From Mytilus californianus (lineage: Eukaryota; Mollusca; Bivalvia; Mytilida; Mytilidae): a stretch of 64,000 nt of DNA. The notes beneath the pieces were generated by a model. It had not been told where the DNA came from. It did not search any database and worked only from the letters and a program-made list of their open reading frames with translations. Location of the stretch: NCBI RefSeq assembly GCF_021869535.1, contig NW_026262679.1:79419143-79483142 (forward strand). Direction: 5' to 3'. The translations under genes were made by a program, and so were the position numbers. Shown one piece after another: positions 1 to 11,455 of the stretch. Every line of letters starts with the position of its first letter. Position 1 is the stretch's first letter.

Positions 1-679
1 TTGATAGATGCTCCTTTATGATCAACAGATTGCATCTAAAGCAGTAATAACTTTTCCCATGATTGATTGATAAATGTATTCTGTTTTACCAGTTAACATT
101 AATCTTTGATAATTTTTGACGGTTTCAGTGTTCAATTTATTCTCAGCTTTTATAGATTTAGGATGATTTAAGACTTGAAATAGTGTAAGGGCACCTTTTG
201 GGAGTGTGACTTGTACAAAATTTCAGATGGTGATTATTTGGGAAGGGACCTTGGTCCGTGACCTATTTCGCTATAGGTTCTTTCAATGAAATTTTATTTC
301 TACAAAGCAGTGCTGGCATTGGTAATGTTGGTCTATAGCATGTATTTGTTTTTTTGTAGTTTCATCTAAAATTCCAAATTTAACGGACATTGTAGCAAGA
401 AAAAAACAATTTTAGGACATATTTAGTTTTTAAATCTATGTAGTAAAAATTCAACTCCTGGATCCTCAATACACTTGTACTTTTCACTAGATTGAGCCGA
501 AAGTACACATCCTTCTGGATCACCTTAGTTATAATTAATCTTTGGTGTTTTGGTAGGCTATGAACTTTTTCAATCTCTTCTGTGAGGAGCAAAATATCAT
601 TTTCTCCTTTCAAATCTCCTGTACTTCTAATGCCTCTTTTCTTATGGATTTTCTCTTCCCAGAAAATGTGGTATTAGAT
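1..679. other. AT-rich DNA, no feature recognised
   Basis: No open frame with coding character, no repeat and no splice-bounded segment could be supported here. The short frames present are interrupted and low in complexity. Confidence 0.5.
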
Positions 680-1223
680 ATGATTTTGGTCTCTATTCTT
701 AAATTTTTCCCTCCTTTTGAAGAAGAATATCATTCCCCTTCTCATTTGTCTCCAAGAAGGAAGGAATGGTGATTCTTTCTCATTTCAGTGGAGAAAAGAT
801 AAAGGTTCCTATACCTTTTTTTAATAAAAAAATCATGGTTTCTCTCCTGAGTAGGAGGAATCATGGGTTTTAATTTGTCGTAATTAAACAATATATTGTT
901 GTTTTACTCTTCAGGAGACGGAAGAGGGAAATATATAATGTATTATGGTCTCTGTCCTTGCAAATTATAATTTTCCCACCTTCTGGAAAAGAGTATCTTC
1001 CCTTCCTTCTCTTTTGTCTCCATTGAGGAGGAAAGAATGGTGCATCTTTTTCATTGGAGTGGAGGGAAATTATGATTTTTTTCTTTACTCACCTTTGATA
1101 AAGAAAACATGGTTTTTCTCCTCTTGAGTAAGGAGAGGTCATGTTTTTTTTTGTCCTACTTGAAATAACATTGTTGTTTTCCTTTTCAGTAGGAGGCAGA
1201 AGAGGGAAATATATAATGTATTC
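680..1223. repeat. Two-copy direct repeat, ~260-280 bp unit
   Basis: The segment beginning GGTCTCT at 688 recurs at 947. The unit end GAAGAGGGAAATATATAATG occurs near 920 and again near 1199. The copies are clearly diverged, with several indels and different poly-T lengths, so this is an old tandem duplication. Pyrimidine-rich stretches such as TTTGTCTCCA alternate with purine-rich ones such as AGGAGGAAAG. No function is evident. Confidence 0.7.
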
Positions 1224-1533
1224 ATCTCATTTTCTAAAAGCCATTTAGAAAACAAAGGAGTTAAGTAGCAATATCTGAAAAGTAAATAAAGTGAAAAGGA
1301 TCTAGGAGCTTATGAATTTTTTAATTTAAAAAAAATGTCTTGCAAGATAACATCTTTGCATGTTTATTCTAAATTCTACAACATCATATAAACTAACATA
1401 TGTTACAAACCTAGCTTACCAATGCTATCATTGCTTTGTTAATGAGCAAAATTTCTGCTCCAATCCAAAATGGCCTAATTTTCTAGTTTGCAGTCATATT
1501 TTCCTGTCATACAATCCTGCCAACCCATATGAA

Positions 1534-1600
1534 AATAAGGAGATGAAATATGATTGCCAATGAGACAACTATCCACCAAAATTCAAATAAAGTGTAATCA
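1534..1600 (+). repeat. Fragment of mussel dispersed repeat (family A)
   Basis: It contains AATAAGGAGATG followed by ATGATTGCCAATGAGACAAC and TATCCACCA. This is the head of a repeat family seen many times in the window; its best copy is at 62900-63180. Only the first ~65 bp are present. The interval 1224-1824 around it holds nothing else recognisable. Confidence 0.65.
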
Positions 1601-1824
1601 TGCAAACTTTTAGAGTTGTGCTATAGAAATGTATAAAAATTGTTGAATTTATGAAGATGAGTTAGAAATTTTAATGTTTCCTATTGTGGAAGACAAATCA
1701 GGCACTTATATTGTGAAATACCTTGACAGAAAACAAATTGTAACCATGACTTTTGGTATATGGATGTAAAACCCATGATTAGGAAGTTCATCTGATGTGA
1801 AAGTGACTTCATCTCTCCAAGTTA

Positions 1825-2385
1825 AAGAATCAAACTGCTCTGAGGGTTCTGTAGGTGGTGTTGCAATGCAAATTCAAGAATAAAACTGCTTTGAGGGTTT
1901 TGTAGGTGGGGTTGCAATGCAAATTTAAGGATCAAACTGCTTTGAGGGTTTTGTAGGTGGTGTTGCAATGCTAATTCAAGAATAAAACTGCTTTGAGGGT
2001 TCTGTTGGTGGGGTTGCAATGCAAATTTAAGGATCAAACTGCTCTTGAGAGTTCTGTATATGGTGTTGGAATGCAAATTCAGGAATCAAACTGCTTTGAG
2101 GGTTCTATAAGTGGTATTGCAATGCAAATTCAAGAATTGAACTGTTCTGAGGGTTATATAGGTGGTGTTGCAATGCACATTCAAGAATAAAACTGTTCTG
2201 AGGGTTTTGTAGATGGTGTTGCATTGCAAATACAAGTATCAAACTGCTCTGAGGGTTATGTAGGTGGTGTACCGATGCCAATCCAAGAATCAAACTGTTC
2301 TGAGGTTCTGTAGATGGTGTTGCATTGTAAATTCAAGACTCAAAACTGCTCTGACAGTTATGTAGGTGGTGTTGCAATGTAATTT
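1825..2385. repeat. 51-bp minisatellite, 11 copies
   Basis: The core AAACTGCTCTGAGGGTT followed by TGTAGGTGGTGTTGCAATGC recurs 11 times with a period of about 51 bp and a few substitutions or 1-bp indels per copy. Because 51 is divisible by three, open frames run through the array on both strands and give 17-residue repeating peptides. They have no splice signals or conserved start, so I treat them as by-products of the array. Confidence 0.92.
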
Positions 2386-2988
2386 TTTTTTACCTTTCCA
2401 GTATAATTTTTTTTTCTTTAGCAGTCCAAATTTCTTGTCCCCTTATTTTGTTCTGTCTGAAAATGCATTTAATATTCACTACTAAATATAAAACAAACTA
2501 CGATCAACTAATCTGATATGACATAAAGGGCTTGACCTCAGATCTACACATTTTAATCCCTGTTCTGATCAGTCTAGATGATTCCTTGAAGAGACTGTAA
2601 TTGTTCCATGATCAAGTAAAACACAAAAGTGTACACTCGTTTATCCCATATCAGGGGATATACTAAACAGTTTAAAGTATCGATAAGACGTGGGTTGTTA
2701 GAATAAAGCAAGATATATAATGGGTATTTGTGTCCAAATATCAGAAAAGCAGTTTTTGTCTGGACTTTTGTGACTGATAAAATGACGTGTCATAAGATGA
2801 CTCATGTGTCAATGTTTTATTTTTATTTTTTTTTTTATCCATTTGACTGATAGAATGAAGAATTTCGTATCTTTGAGCTGTGCCATAGTCCAACTTGTCT
2901 CATAATCTGCTCTTAGAGTAATCATCATTCATTTCCAGACAATATCATGAGCCATAAACAATATATCTTGAAAGAAGTTTGGTTTGAC
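2386..2988. other. AT-rich DNA, no feature recognised
   Basis: Poly-T tracts and unique AT-rich sequence. No open frame or repeat structure that I can support. Confidence 0.5.
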
Positions 2989-3291
2989 AATGCTCAATGG
3001 GTTGAAAAAGACCCCTATTGTACACCAAAGTCAGATTGAAAATGTCTATAGGGAAGAACAACCCCCTTATTCATCAAAGGCTGAAAATTCTCTAGGAGTG
3101 AACAAGATCCTTATTATTGATAATGTTCAGTGGGTTGAAAAGACCCCTTTTGTACACCAAAGTTAGATTGAAAATGTTTACATGAAAGAACAAGACCCTT
3201 ATTCATCAAAGGCTGAAAATTCTCTAGGAGTGAACAAGATTCTTGTCATCGATAATGTTCAGTGGGTGGAAAAGACCCCTTTTGTACACGA
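2989..3291. repeat. ~133-bp tandem repeat, 2.3 copies
   Basis: Unit starts AATGCTCAATGGG (2989), AATGTTCAGTGGG (3122) and AATGTTCAGTGGG (3254) give periods of 133 and 132 bp. Internal blocks such as TTATTCATCAAAGGCTGAAA and GGAGTGAACAAGAT are almost identical in the two full copies. The third copy stops after ~38 bp. High identity suggests a fairly young duplication. Confidence 0.88.
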
Positions 3292-4588
3292 TATATTTGA
3301 TTGCTTTTGTTATTTTCCTGCATTTTCATGATCTATTATTCCATTGGATATAGGTAGTTGATTTGTCATTTTTTGAGTGGTTTTTGAGACCCCAAAACCT
3401 TCAAAAATCCTTTCACGTTTAAAAAAAAAATAGACATGTGTTAATTTCTTATTTTGGCAATTTTATGGGATTCCAACATTTTGTACAGCTACATTCTAAT
3501 TTATTAGATTTTCAAGTAGTATTTAATTAGACTTATAGGGGAATGATTATTTTTTTATTGACAAGTAACACATAAATTTCACGTTTAATTGCAGAACCCC
3601 CCCCCAAAAAAATCATTAAAACCATGGCAATTGATTTAGTTTATGCATATTCTATTGTATCTCAAAGCATCAAGTTACTGAGTAGGACATTAATCCACTG
3701 AATCCACCTCAAGTAATTTACTTAAGAAGGCCTCTTTCAGATGTAAAATGTGGTTTCAAAAAACTTAATGAGAGATAAATTGTTCAAAATTTACAATTAA
3801 TTATTAAAACTATAAAGAATTCCAACATTCTTCATTAATTTTTTTTTTAAATGCAGCAATTCATTTGGGTAAAATTAGCCTCAACCTTTCAAATTTGATT
3901 TTCAAAATACTTAAAATAGATTAGCTGTAAACAACTACAGATAATAGTTGAGGCCTAATCAATGATGAAACCCATTCTTCATTGTAAGCCAAAAAGGGCA
4001 TCTGAATAACAAAAAGTCTTTGTGAATGGCTTTACGGTGGCAGCTGTAAATTCTTCAGTAAATATTATGTTTGATTGCATAATTGCTAGTTATGATAATT
4101 GAAATAAAACACTATTCTTTTCATTGTATGTGTAAGTAATCTTTACTAAGTAGATATATGCTTGGTTGACAGTTTACCACAAGAGGCTGAACATAACTGC
4201 ACATTCCCCTCTTATTAGATATTATTTATATATTATTTTCTCTCTGAAATTCTTCAAAAAAAAAATTTTTAAAATCATAATAAAAAGAAAAGCTTACTTC
4301 CATCACATTTGTTTCCAAATTATATTAATGTGAAGAGTTCATTGAATTAGAAACATCATATTGTCAGCTTGGAAACACTCCGTCTTGGTTTTTTTGGTAT
4401 GCTCAGACATGTCACCGGTGTAATTATATGTCATACATTTATATTGTGCAATATTATTTATTATATCAGTATTAAGGGATTTTAAGCTTCAATTACTAAA
4501 ACCTTTTTTGTCTCTTCAAAATGTTTTCATTAATCTTGTAAAATTATTTTTGACATCTTAATTATAATAAATGAGAAGTTAATTACAG
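3292..4588. other. AT-rich DNA with homopolymers, no gene
   Basis: Only poly-A, poly-T and a short C-then-A tract near 3597-3612 stand out. I see no coding exon, RNA gene or repeat copy. Confidence 0.5.
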
Positions 4589-4859
4589 CCATTTGGATAA
4601 GACAAAAAAAAAAAACTTTTGCCTTAAAAATCTGATATTTTTATTATCTAGAGCTCTGTTAAAAAAAAAAAAAAAAATGTAAAAAAAAGAAAATAACAAA
4701 AAATGATATGAAAACAAAATTATGAACAGAGTTCTAGATAATAAACATTGAGGGTGGTGTAAAAAGTGGGCATATTTTAAATTTTCTATTTATGCCCCAC
4801 CTAGGGCAAATTATTTCAGTATCAATTTATTACATGCAGGGGTCACTAAAGATTAAAAA
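4589..4859. repeat. Direct repeat copy 1 with internal fold-back
   Basis: This ~271-bp block runs from CCATTTGGATAAGACAA to GGTCACTAAAGATTAAAAA and is repeated at 4964-5239. It contains an inverted pair, ATTATCTAGAGCTCTGTT and AACAGAGTTCTAGATAAT, about 65-70 bp apart around an A-rich loop, with one mismatch in the 18-bp arms. Downstream is TATGCCCCACCTAGGGCAAA, a motif I associate with dispersed mussel repeats. Confidence 0.85.
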
Positions 4860-4963
4860 GTGGAATTAAGGAATAGGGAATGGTATTAGAATGTCAATAA
4901 CATAGCAAAATTCAAATTAAATATTGATAAAAACTAATATTGAAATAATTGTTAACGGGATTT

Positions 4964-5239
4964 CCATTTGGATAAGACAATAAAAAAAAAACTTTTGCCT
5001 TAAAAATCTGATATTTTTATTATCTAGAGCTCTGTTAAAAAAAAAAAAAAAAAAAAATGTAAAAAAAAGAAAATACCAAAAAATGATATGAAAACAAAAT
5101 TATGAACAGAGTTCTGGATAATAAACATTGAGGGTGGTGTAAAAATTGGGCATATTTTAAATTTTCTTTTTATGCCCCACCTAGGGCAAATTATTTCAAT
5201 ATCAATTTATTACATGCAGGGGTCACTAAAGATTAAAAA
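4964..5239. repeat. Direct repeat copy 2 with internal fold-back
   Basis: Near-identical second copy of the block at 4589-4859, 375 bp downstream. Differences are mainly homopolymer length and scattered substitutions, e.g. TCTGGATAAT instead of TCTAGATAAT in the right arm. The ~104 bp between the copies is not repeated. The 3' side runs directly into a poly-G tract. Confidence 0.85.
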
Positions 5240-5241
5240 AA

Positions 5242-5255
5242 GGGGGGGGGGGGGG
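5242..5255 (+). repeat. Poly-G tract
   Basis: About 14 consecutive G residues directly follow the second direct-repeat copy. Length may be uncertain because of sequencing of homopolymers. From 5256 to 6900 the sequence is AT-rich with no recognisable feature apart from a poly-A tract near 6569. Confidence 0.8.
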
Positions 5256-6900
5256 ATTTAAATGTAAATACGATTTTCACTTTCACCGTTCAGGAGTTAT
5301 GGTTCTTGAAAGATTGAAAAATCATGCACTTTCTTTATGACCATCGAAAAAATCGACTGAGAAATTGATGAATCACATTAAATTCTTTTCAAAAATAATG
5401 GTAACGGTTATTATTTGAGACCTCTGACGAATCACGATGAGGATATTTTGATGAATCATAATAAAAGGCATTCCTACCCTCTGTTAAATGTATTTAGAAT
5501 AAAACACAGCTTTATTTAAACTTAATTTGGTATTTATAATAAGAAAATGCAAGTATAGCAGAGTAGCAGACTCTTTCCCTTAAAAAGTATTGAATGGCAG
5601 ATTTTGGAAATAAAATAACAAGCTTTGTTGTAAGGAAACCACCATAAATTTTGTTTTCATCGTTAGACATACCATTTAAAACGTCTACATCACATATTTG
5701 ACCATTAAAAAACATTTGTTCATAAATCTGCTTAGGAAATGATTTAATTGGTTTGACTGAAATTTAAAATGAAGTGGACAAGTTGGAAAAAACAAAGCAG
5801 TTCACATGAAATCACAGACGGCTTTACATATAATTTTACATTATGGCTTTTGTTGTGAATTGTATACATTTTTTTTGTATTATATTGTTTATTTGTTAAA
5901 CTTGTTATATATTTTTTTTTTATCCTGCTACTGTTGTACAGATAGCAGGTATGCAAGTACATGTTTACTTAAATTGTACAGTACAAATAATGTCCTGTTA
6001 TACTACTAGCATTCTGTTTAGCAAATGTTCAGTTCACTGGTCATCTTGGTAGTCCCCATTTAAGCCATTTGAATTTATTACCAAAAACAGACAAGTAAAA
6101 TAAAAATTTACATTCTTTTAAAAATATCCAATAGTATTGGAAATTTTTAAAAGGATGTGAAAGGCTTTAAAGGATCATAGTGAAAATGCATGCTAAAAAC
6201 AATACTTGTTCATTTTCTAAAAAATTTTAATTTCATGATGGTTTGGCTACATGAATATTAATTTATAAGAATGTCATATTTGTGCACAATTATACACTGA
6301 AGAATACTCTTCAGTGTATAAAACCTGAATGCTACAAAAAAAAATTAAGTGTTGAAAGTGGTGTTAAGCACCAAAAATAAATCAAGCAATCATTCATTGT
6401 AGAATGTAAAAGAAAATATGTATTTCTAAAAATAGCTTCAATAAATTTTTAATTTGCTAACTTATTCTATTTCTGTCGAGTTACAACTAAATTTTTACAC
6501 ATATATGCTAGAAGATAACAGATTTTGATTATCAAATAATATGTGGTGGAAATATTCCATATCTTGTAAAAAAAAAAAAAAAATAACGATTTTGAGTTTT
6601 TAGTAGCAAATTGTTGCTCCATGCTGTAAATAATTTTGTTTATTCTTTTCCCTGTTTGTATCTCTGAAAGTGCTCAGTTTAAAATGTAATGTAATGAGGA
6701 AATATCAAATCAAATAGATTATCACCAAAATAAACTATTTTGAAAATTTCTGTCTATTGGATATTTAATCCTAATGATTATAAATTATCTATGGTTTCTG
6801 AAACAAGAGTGAAATTGTCAGATGCATCTCGGCGAAGGGCATTAGACGCCAACCCCTGAGATGAATTGTAGCCTAGAAACTCTCATTTCTAAAACTGTAG

Positions 6901-7191
6901 ATAATTATTAGGAAGGGGCCTCGGTGGCAAAGTGGTCTAAGTAGTTCTACTACTGTAATCACTAGCCAGTCAACACTGAGGTTGTGAGTTCGAACCCCGC
7001 TCGCGCAGGTGCACTCGACTCCAATCTTAATTGACTAGGATTGTTAGTTTTCCTATCGAAGGTTGGTGGTTTTCTCCGGGCACTCCGGCTTCCTCCACCA
7101 ATAAAAACTGGCCACCACGAAACAGCCTAAAAGTGGCGCTTAAAAGTGGATTTAAAACACCAACAATCAATCTATCAATAATTATTAGGAA
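6901..7191 (+). mobile_element. tRNA-derived SINE with 14-bp TSD
   Basis: The body (6915-7177) is bounded by perfect 14-bp direct repeats, ATAATTATTAGGAA, at 6901-6914 and 7178-7191. The head has a tRNA-like layout with an A-box-like TGGCAAAGTGG and a B-box-like GGTTGTGAGTTCGAACCCC. A tRNA-unrelated body follows (CCGGCTTCCTCCACCAATAA), then a tail of ATCAATC-type units. Related copies lie at 28040-28291 (+) and 51370-51659 (-). Tail and layout fit molluscan SINEs (RUDI/V-SINE or Meta-SINE types are candidates), but I cannot assign the family without a search. It is not a functional tRNA gene because the 3' half lacks a tRNA fold. Confidence 0.9.
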
Positions 7192-7527
7192 TAAAAAATT
7201 GAAGACAGAACTTTTCAAAAAGATCAAAATTGATGTGTTTATACCTTTTTCCTAAGCAATGACACATTATATCGTGTCATTCTCAATCTACTCAACGGAG
7301 AAAAAACCCTTCTCAGTTAAGGAGATTGTGATGGAAAATGATCAAATGAACAAAATTCAAAGGAAAATTTATGAAAAAAGCAATAGGTAACAAATACATT
7401 ACATTTTATACAATGATGATATATAAAAAAATATTATATTTTGTATTAAAGATATATATTTTCGTAACTGTTTTTGTTATGATTGTATTGTGTTTCATAT
7501 ACAAACTTAATGGTAGGTAACCATTTG

Positions 7528-7970
7528 ATTATAGGCCTGTTTAAGGGATTTATTATGGTTTACTGTTGTCTGTTTGTATGTCCGTCCGTCACTCAGTTGT
7601 CAACATATCAAACAAAAACTCTTTCACCAGAACTGTTGATATCTATTGACGTAAGCTCCCTTTCGATTTTTAAAAATTTTGGATTTTTCTTTTCCGATTT
7701 TCTAGTTTTCAGTCAACTCGAAAATGCTTTGAGCAGTTTTCATGATACTTTCAGGTGACTGGTTTATTTCTATTTTATTTTTACTTTATTTTTTATACAT
7801 TTCTGATATGATATTGAGGAATTATGGAATTTTATTCATTGCAAAAGCGATGTGCGTATCATGCATTATTGGGGCAGATGTAACGAGAGGAGGCTTAATT
7901 GATAAGTATTGTTTTGAAATTGTACAATCTTCAACATTAGATGGACATCTCTATAAAATATTCTTGTGAA
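7528..7970 (+). mobile_element. Degenerate ~160-bp-core repeat element
   Basis: Related to the element at 22102-22885. It has ATTATGGTTTACTGTTGTC, then a TCCGTCCGTC microsatellite, then the core phrase TATCTATTGACGTAAGCTCC. The core is mostly a single monomer. The head GGCCTGTTTAAGGGATT is a decayed version of the hairpin seen at 22102. No coding capacity. The preceding 7192-7527 interval shows nothing recognisable. Confidence 0.6.
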
Positions 7971-8077
7971 TAAAAAAATATCTGGGATAAAAAACAATGA
8001 GATAGTATTATTCAAAAATACTCTAAAAGTATTATTCAACAATACTCTAAAAAGATACACGATTTTTTGTCTCAGCT

Positions 8078-8805
8078 TTACAGAGTCAAAAAGCGAGACA
8101 TAGGTATGCTGTTTCTGGCGGCGGCATCAACAATGTATTAGTTTGTGATTAGGTCAAGTTCATGGTGAACCACTAGTGGTAGGTCAATGATATTTTGTAT
8201 GCAGTTGTATAAGCATTGGCATATCTCATTTCCATTGAGATTATTTGGCCCCACCCCTGATTCATGGTCTATTGACTTTGAAACTTTTGCTTAGTTTTCT
8301 TGTTTGTGATTAGGTCAGTTTAAGGGGAACCGTTAGTGGTAGGTCAATGATAATTGGTATGCAGTTGTATAAGCATTAGCACATCTGATTTCCATGGAAA
8401 ATATTTGGTCCTTTCCCCTCAGTCATGGTCTTCTGACTTTGAAACTTTTGCTGAGTTTACATGTATTAGTTTGTGATTAGGTCAGTTTAAGATGAACCAC
8501 TAATGTTAAGTTAAAGATATTCGACATGCAAATGTATTGGCATTTGCAAGTTTCATTTTCATGGAGATTATAAAACCCCACCCCCTAATTATGGTTCATT
8601 GACTTTGAAACTTTTACATAGTTTATAAGTTAATGTTTGTGTTTAGGTTTGTTTAAAGGGAACGACTTATGAAAAGTCAATGATATTTGGTTTGCGGTTG
8701 TATTAGCATTGGCACTGGCACATCTCATTTCCATGGAGATTGTTTAGCCCTGTACCTTCAGTCATGATTCATAGATTTTGAATATTTGCATAACTTACAT
8801 GTTAA
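8078..8805. repeat. ~164-bp tandem array, about four copies
   Basis: Units begin TTTGTGATTAGGTC or a variant at about 8140, 8301, 8468 and 8632, giving periods of 161-167 bp. Each unit repeats the order: GGTCAATGATATT, TGCAGTTGTATAAGCATT, TTTCCATGGAGAT, and GACTTTGAAACTTTTGC. Copies are 75-85% alike by eye. The leader GGCGGCGGCATCAACAATG near 8120 is more GC-rich. More remnants of this array lie at 10516-10890 and 11198-11350, so it was once longer or was broken by insertions. Confidence 0.85.
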
Positions 8806-8844
8806 AGTATTGCTATTTTAATTTCAACATTTGCATTATCAAAA

Positions 8845-10225
8845 TAACAAATAGGCGAGACGTATCTCTGTGTTAACAATTTATTTCATTAGTTGTTATT
8901 GGCTTTGAACTAGCTGTCAGTAACTGTGAGTACTCTCAGATCTGTACTTAGTGTCTCTTTTGTTGTTCGGGATGAGGGATGGATATATATCCTGCCATGT
9001 CCTGTCTGCTTTTGTTTAATGTTTTTCTTTTTATCAATCTGATGAGTTAAGCCTTTTTTAACTGATTTTTGTCAATTGTCGCAGAAAGTTTGACATGGGA
9101 ATAGTGATCTGGCATCGGCTATGGCAGCGACGGCGTTATCTAATTAGCTTCTTAAAAGCTTTTTATTTTAGAAGGTGGAAGACCTGGATGCTTCATACTT
9201 TGTATATAGATGCCTTATGTTACGAAGTTTCCGTCTGTCACATGTCCATTATCCATGACCTCATTTTCATGGTTCAGTGACTACTTGAAAAAAAAAGTTA
9301 AGATTTTTTGTAATGTTAGTTTCTCTCTTATAATGAGTAATAGGATAACTATATTTGGTATGTGCGTACCTTGCAAGGTCCTCATGCCAGTCAGACAGTT
9401 TTAACTTGACCTCTACCTCATTTCATGGATCAGTGAACAAGGTTAAATTTTGGTGGTCAAGTCCATATCTCAGATACTAGAAGCAATAGGTCTAGCATAT
9501 TCGGTGTATGGAAGGACTGTAAGGTGTACATGTCCAACTGGCAGGTGTCATCTGACCTTGGCCTCATTTTCATGTTACAGTGTTTATAGTTAAGTTGTTG
9601 TGCTTTGGTCTGTTTTTCTTGTACTGTATGCAATAGGTCTACTATATTCGGTGTATGGAATGATTGTAAGGTGTACATGTCTAGCTGGCAGGTGTCTTCT
9701 GATCTTGACCTCATTTTCATGGTTCAGTGGTCAATGTTAAATTTTTGAGTTTTGGTCTTTTTTTCTAATACTATATGCAATAGGTCAACTATATTTGGTG
9801 TATGGAAATATTTTATGATGTACATGTCAGTCTGGTCGGTTTTATTTGACCTTGACCTCATTTTCACGGTTCATAGCTCAGTGCTAAGTTTTTGTGTTTT
9901 GGTCTGTTGCTATAAGCAATAGGTCAACTATATTTGTTGTGTGGAAGGATTGCAAGCTGTACATGTCTGCCTGGCATGGTTTATCTGACCTTGACCTCAT
10001 TTTTATGGTTCATTAGTCAATGTTTGTTTTTCTTGGTTAAGTCTGTATCTTAGAAACTATAAGCAATAGGTCAACTATATTTGTGTATTGAATGATTGTA
10101 AGGTGTACATGTATTTCTTGTTTGGTTTATATAACCCTGACCTCATTTTCTTGGATCATGTTGAGTTTATGTGATAGTTGTGGTAAAGCTTTATATTTAG
10201 AACTATCAACATAATATCAATAATT
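8845..10225. repeat. ~146-bp tandem array with flanking modules
   Basis: Anchors AATAGG followed by TCAACTATATTTGG or a close variant occur at 9339, 9485, 9632, 9779, 9918 and 10065, giving periods of 146, 147, 147, 139 and 147 bp. Every unit also carries GACCTTGACCTCATTTTCATG. GGCGAGACGTATCTC near 8853 and GGCGAGACATTTCAG near 10234 bracket the block like element ends. A non-repeated lead at 8870-9240, including TCCTGCCATGTCCTGTCTGC, looks like a fixed 5' module. A decayed relative is at 32085-32420. Confidence 0.85.
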
Positions 10226-10237
10226 AGTAAAGAAGGC

Positions 10238-10500
10238 GAGACATTTCAGCGTGTGCACTCTTGTTATAGTTCTTATGTTGTGCTGTTACACCACTGTCCC
10301 AGGTAAGGGACCTCACAAACATGTTTAACCCCACCACATTTTTTATGTGCCTGTCCCAGATCAGGAGCCTGTAGTTCAATGGTTGTAGTTGGTTTATGTC
10401 TGTCATATTTGTTTTTTCGTAAATTATTTTGTTATAAATTTGATCGTTAGTTTTCATGTTGGGGCCTTTTATAGCCAACTATACGGTATGGGTTTTTCTC
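10238..10500 (-). repeat. Mussel dispersed repeat (family A), minus copy
   Basis: On the minus strand the usual order appears: GCCATACCGTATAG-like block, GGCCCCAACATGAAAA, AACCATTGAACTACAGGC. It sits in inverse orientation to the copy at 10905-11190, with a ~390-bp array remnant between them. Both copies interrupt the 164-bp array, so they arrived after that array formed. Confidence 0.75.
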
Positions 10501-10515
10501 ATTGTTGAAGGCTGT

Positions 10516-10890
10516 ACAGTTGCCTATAATTGCTTATATCTTTTGGCCCTGCCCTCTCTCAGTCATGGTCTTTTGACAAAGTTTGTCTAGTTTACATGTA
10601 TTTGTTTCTGATGGGGTTTGTTTAAGACGAGAGCCATTAGTGGCAGGTCTGATATTTGGTATGCAGATATATTAAAAGTGGCACATCTTATTTCAATGGA
10701 GATGATTTGTCTCTGTATCTTCAGTCATGGTCTATTTATTGAATATTTCTATAGTTTACATGTTAAAGTTTATTGTTAAATCAGTTTTAAGATAAACCAC
10801 TATTATCAAGTCGATGATATTTGGTGTGCAGTTGTATAAAAATTTGCAATTTCATTTCCATGGAGAAAATATGGCCCTCATGTTCATGGT
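10516..10890. repeat. Remnant of the 164-bp array
   Basis: It carries the same ordered phrases as 8078-8805: CAGTCATGGTCTTTTGAC, GTTTACATGT, TGATATTTGGTATGCAG, TTTCCATGGAGA. About two units can be traced. It lies between two oppositely oriented family A repeats. Confidence 0.7.
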
Positions 10891-10904
10891 AACTTTTCAT
10901 ATAA

Positions 10905-11190
10905 AAATAAGGAAATGTTATTATGATTGCCAATGAGAACTATCCACTTAAGTTCAAATGATGATGATATTGGCAATTATAGGCAATCATATGACCTTCG
11001 ACAATGAGAAAACCCCATACCATAAAGTCTGCTTTAAAAGTCCCAGACATGAAAAATATGAAGCAATTTAACTGAGAAAACTATCGGTCTAATTTATAAC
11101 AACAATTTACTAAAATCGAATATGACTAGACGTGAACCATCAACAACCACTGAACTACAGGCACATAAAGAATGTGGCGGGGCTAAATGT
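10905..11190 (+). repeat. Mussel dispersed repeat (family A), plus copy
   Basis: Starts ATAAGGAAATGTTATTATGATTG and continues through CAATGAGAAAACCCCATACC, ATGAAGCAATTTAACTGAG and CACTGAACTACAGGCAC. It is diverged and has small indels relative to the best copy at 62900. The 164-bp array resumes at 11198-11350. Confidence 0.75.
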
Positions 11191-11197
11191 TTTTGGC

Positions 11198-11350
11198 TTA
11201 GTTTACATGTATAAATTTGTTTTGTTTAGTTGAATGAGAATCACTTATAAGTCTATGGTATTTCATATGCAGTGTTTTTAGCATTGGCATTTGACCCTAC
11301 ACCTTCAGTTATGAATCATTGCCTTTAAACGTTTTGCATAGTTTGTTTGA
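11198..11350. repeat. Last remnant of the 164-bp array
   Basis: TTTACATGT, GGTATTTCATATGCAG and CTTCAGTTATGAATCATTG keep the order seen in the array at 8078-8805. About one unit is left. Confidence 0.6.
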
Positions 11351-11455
11351 AATATTACTATTTTTATTTTTTAATTCATAGTTTCATGAGCATAGTCAAT
11401 CTCAATCTTTCACACAGAATTTAACTTGCAGTCATAGCAAATAGATAGCCCATAA

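Noticed and set aside
1822..2293. Open frames on both strands with 17-residue repeats (for example SSLILKFALQPH-like)
   Set aside because: They are the translation of a 51-bp minisatellite whose period is divisible by three; there are no splice sites or conserved starts.
6915..6990. tRNA gene
   Set aside because: The promoter boxes are tRNA-like, but the sequence is the head of a SINE with target duplications and lacks a complete cloverleaf.
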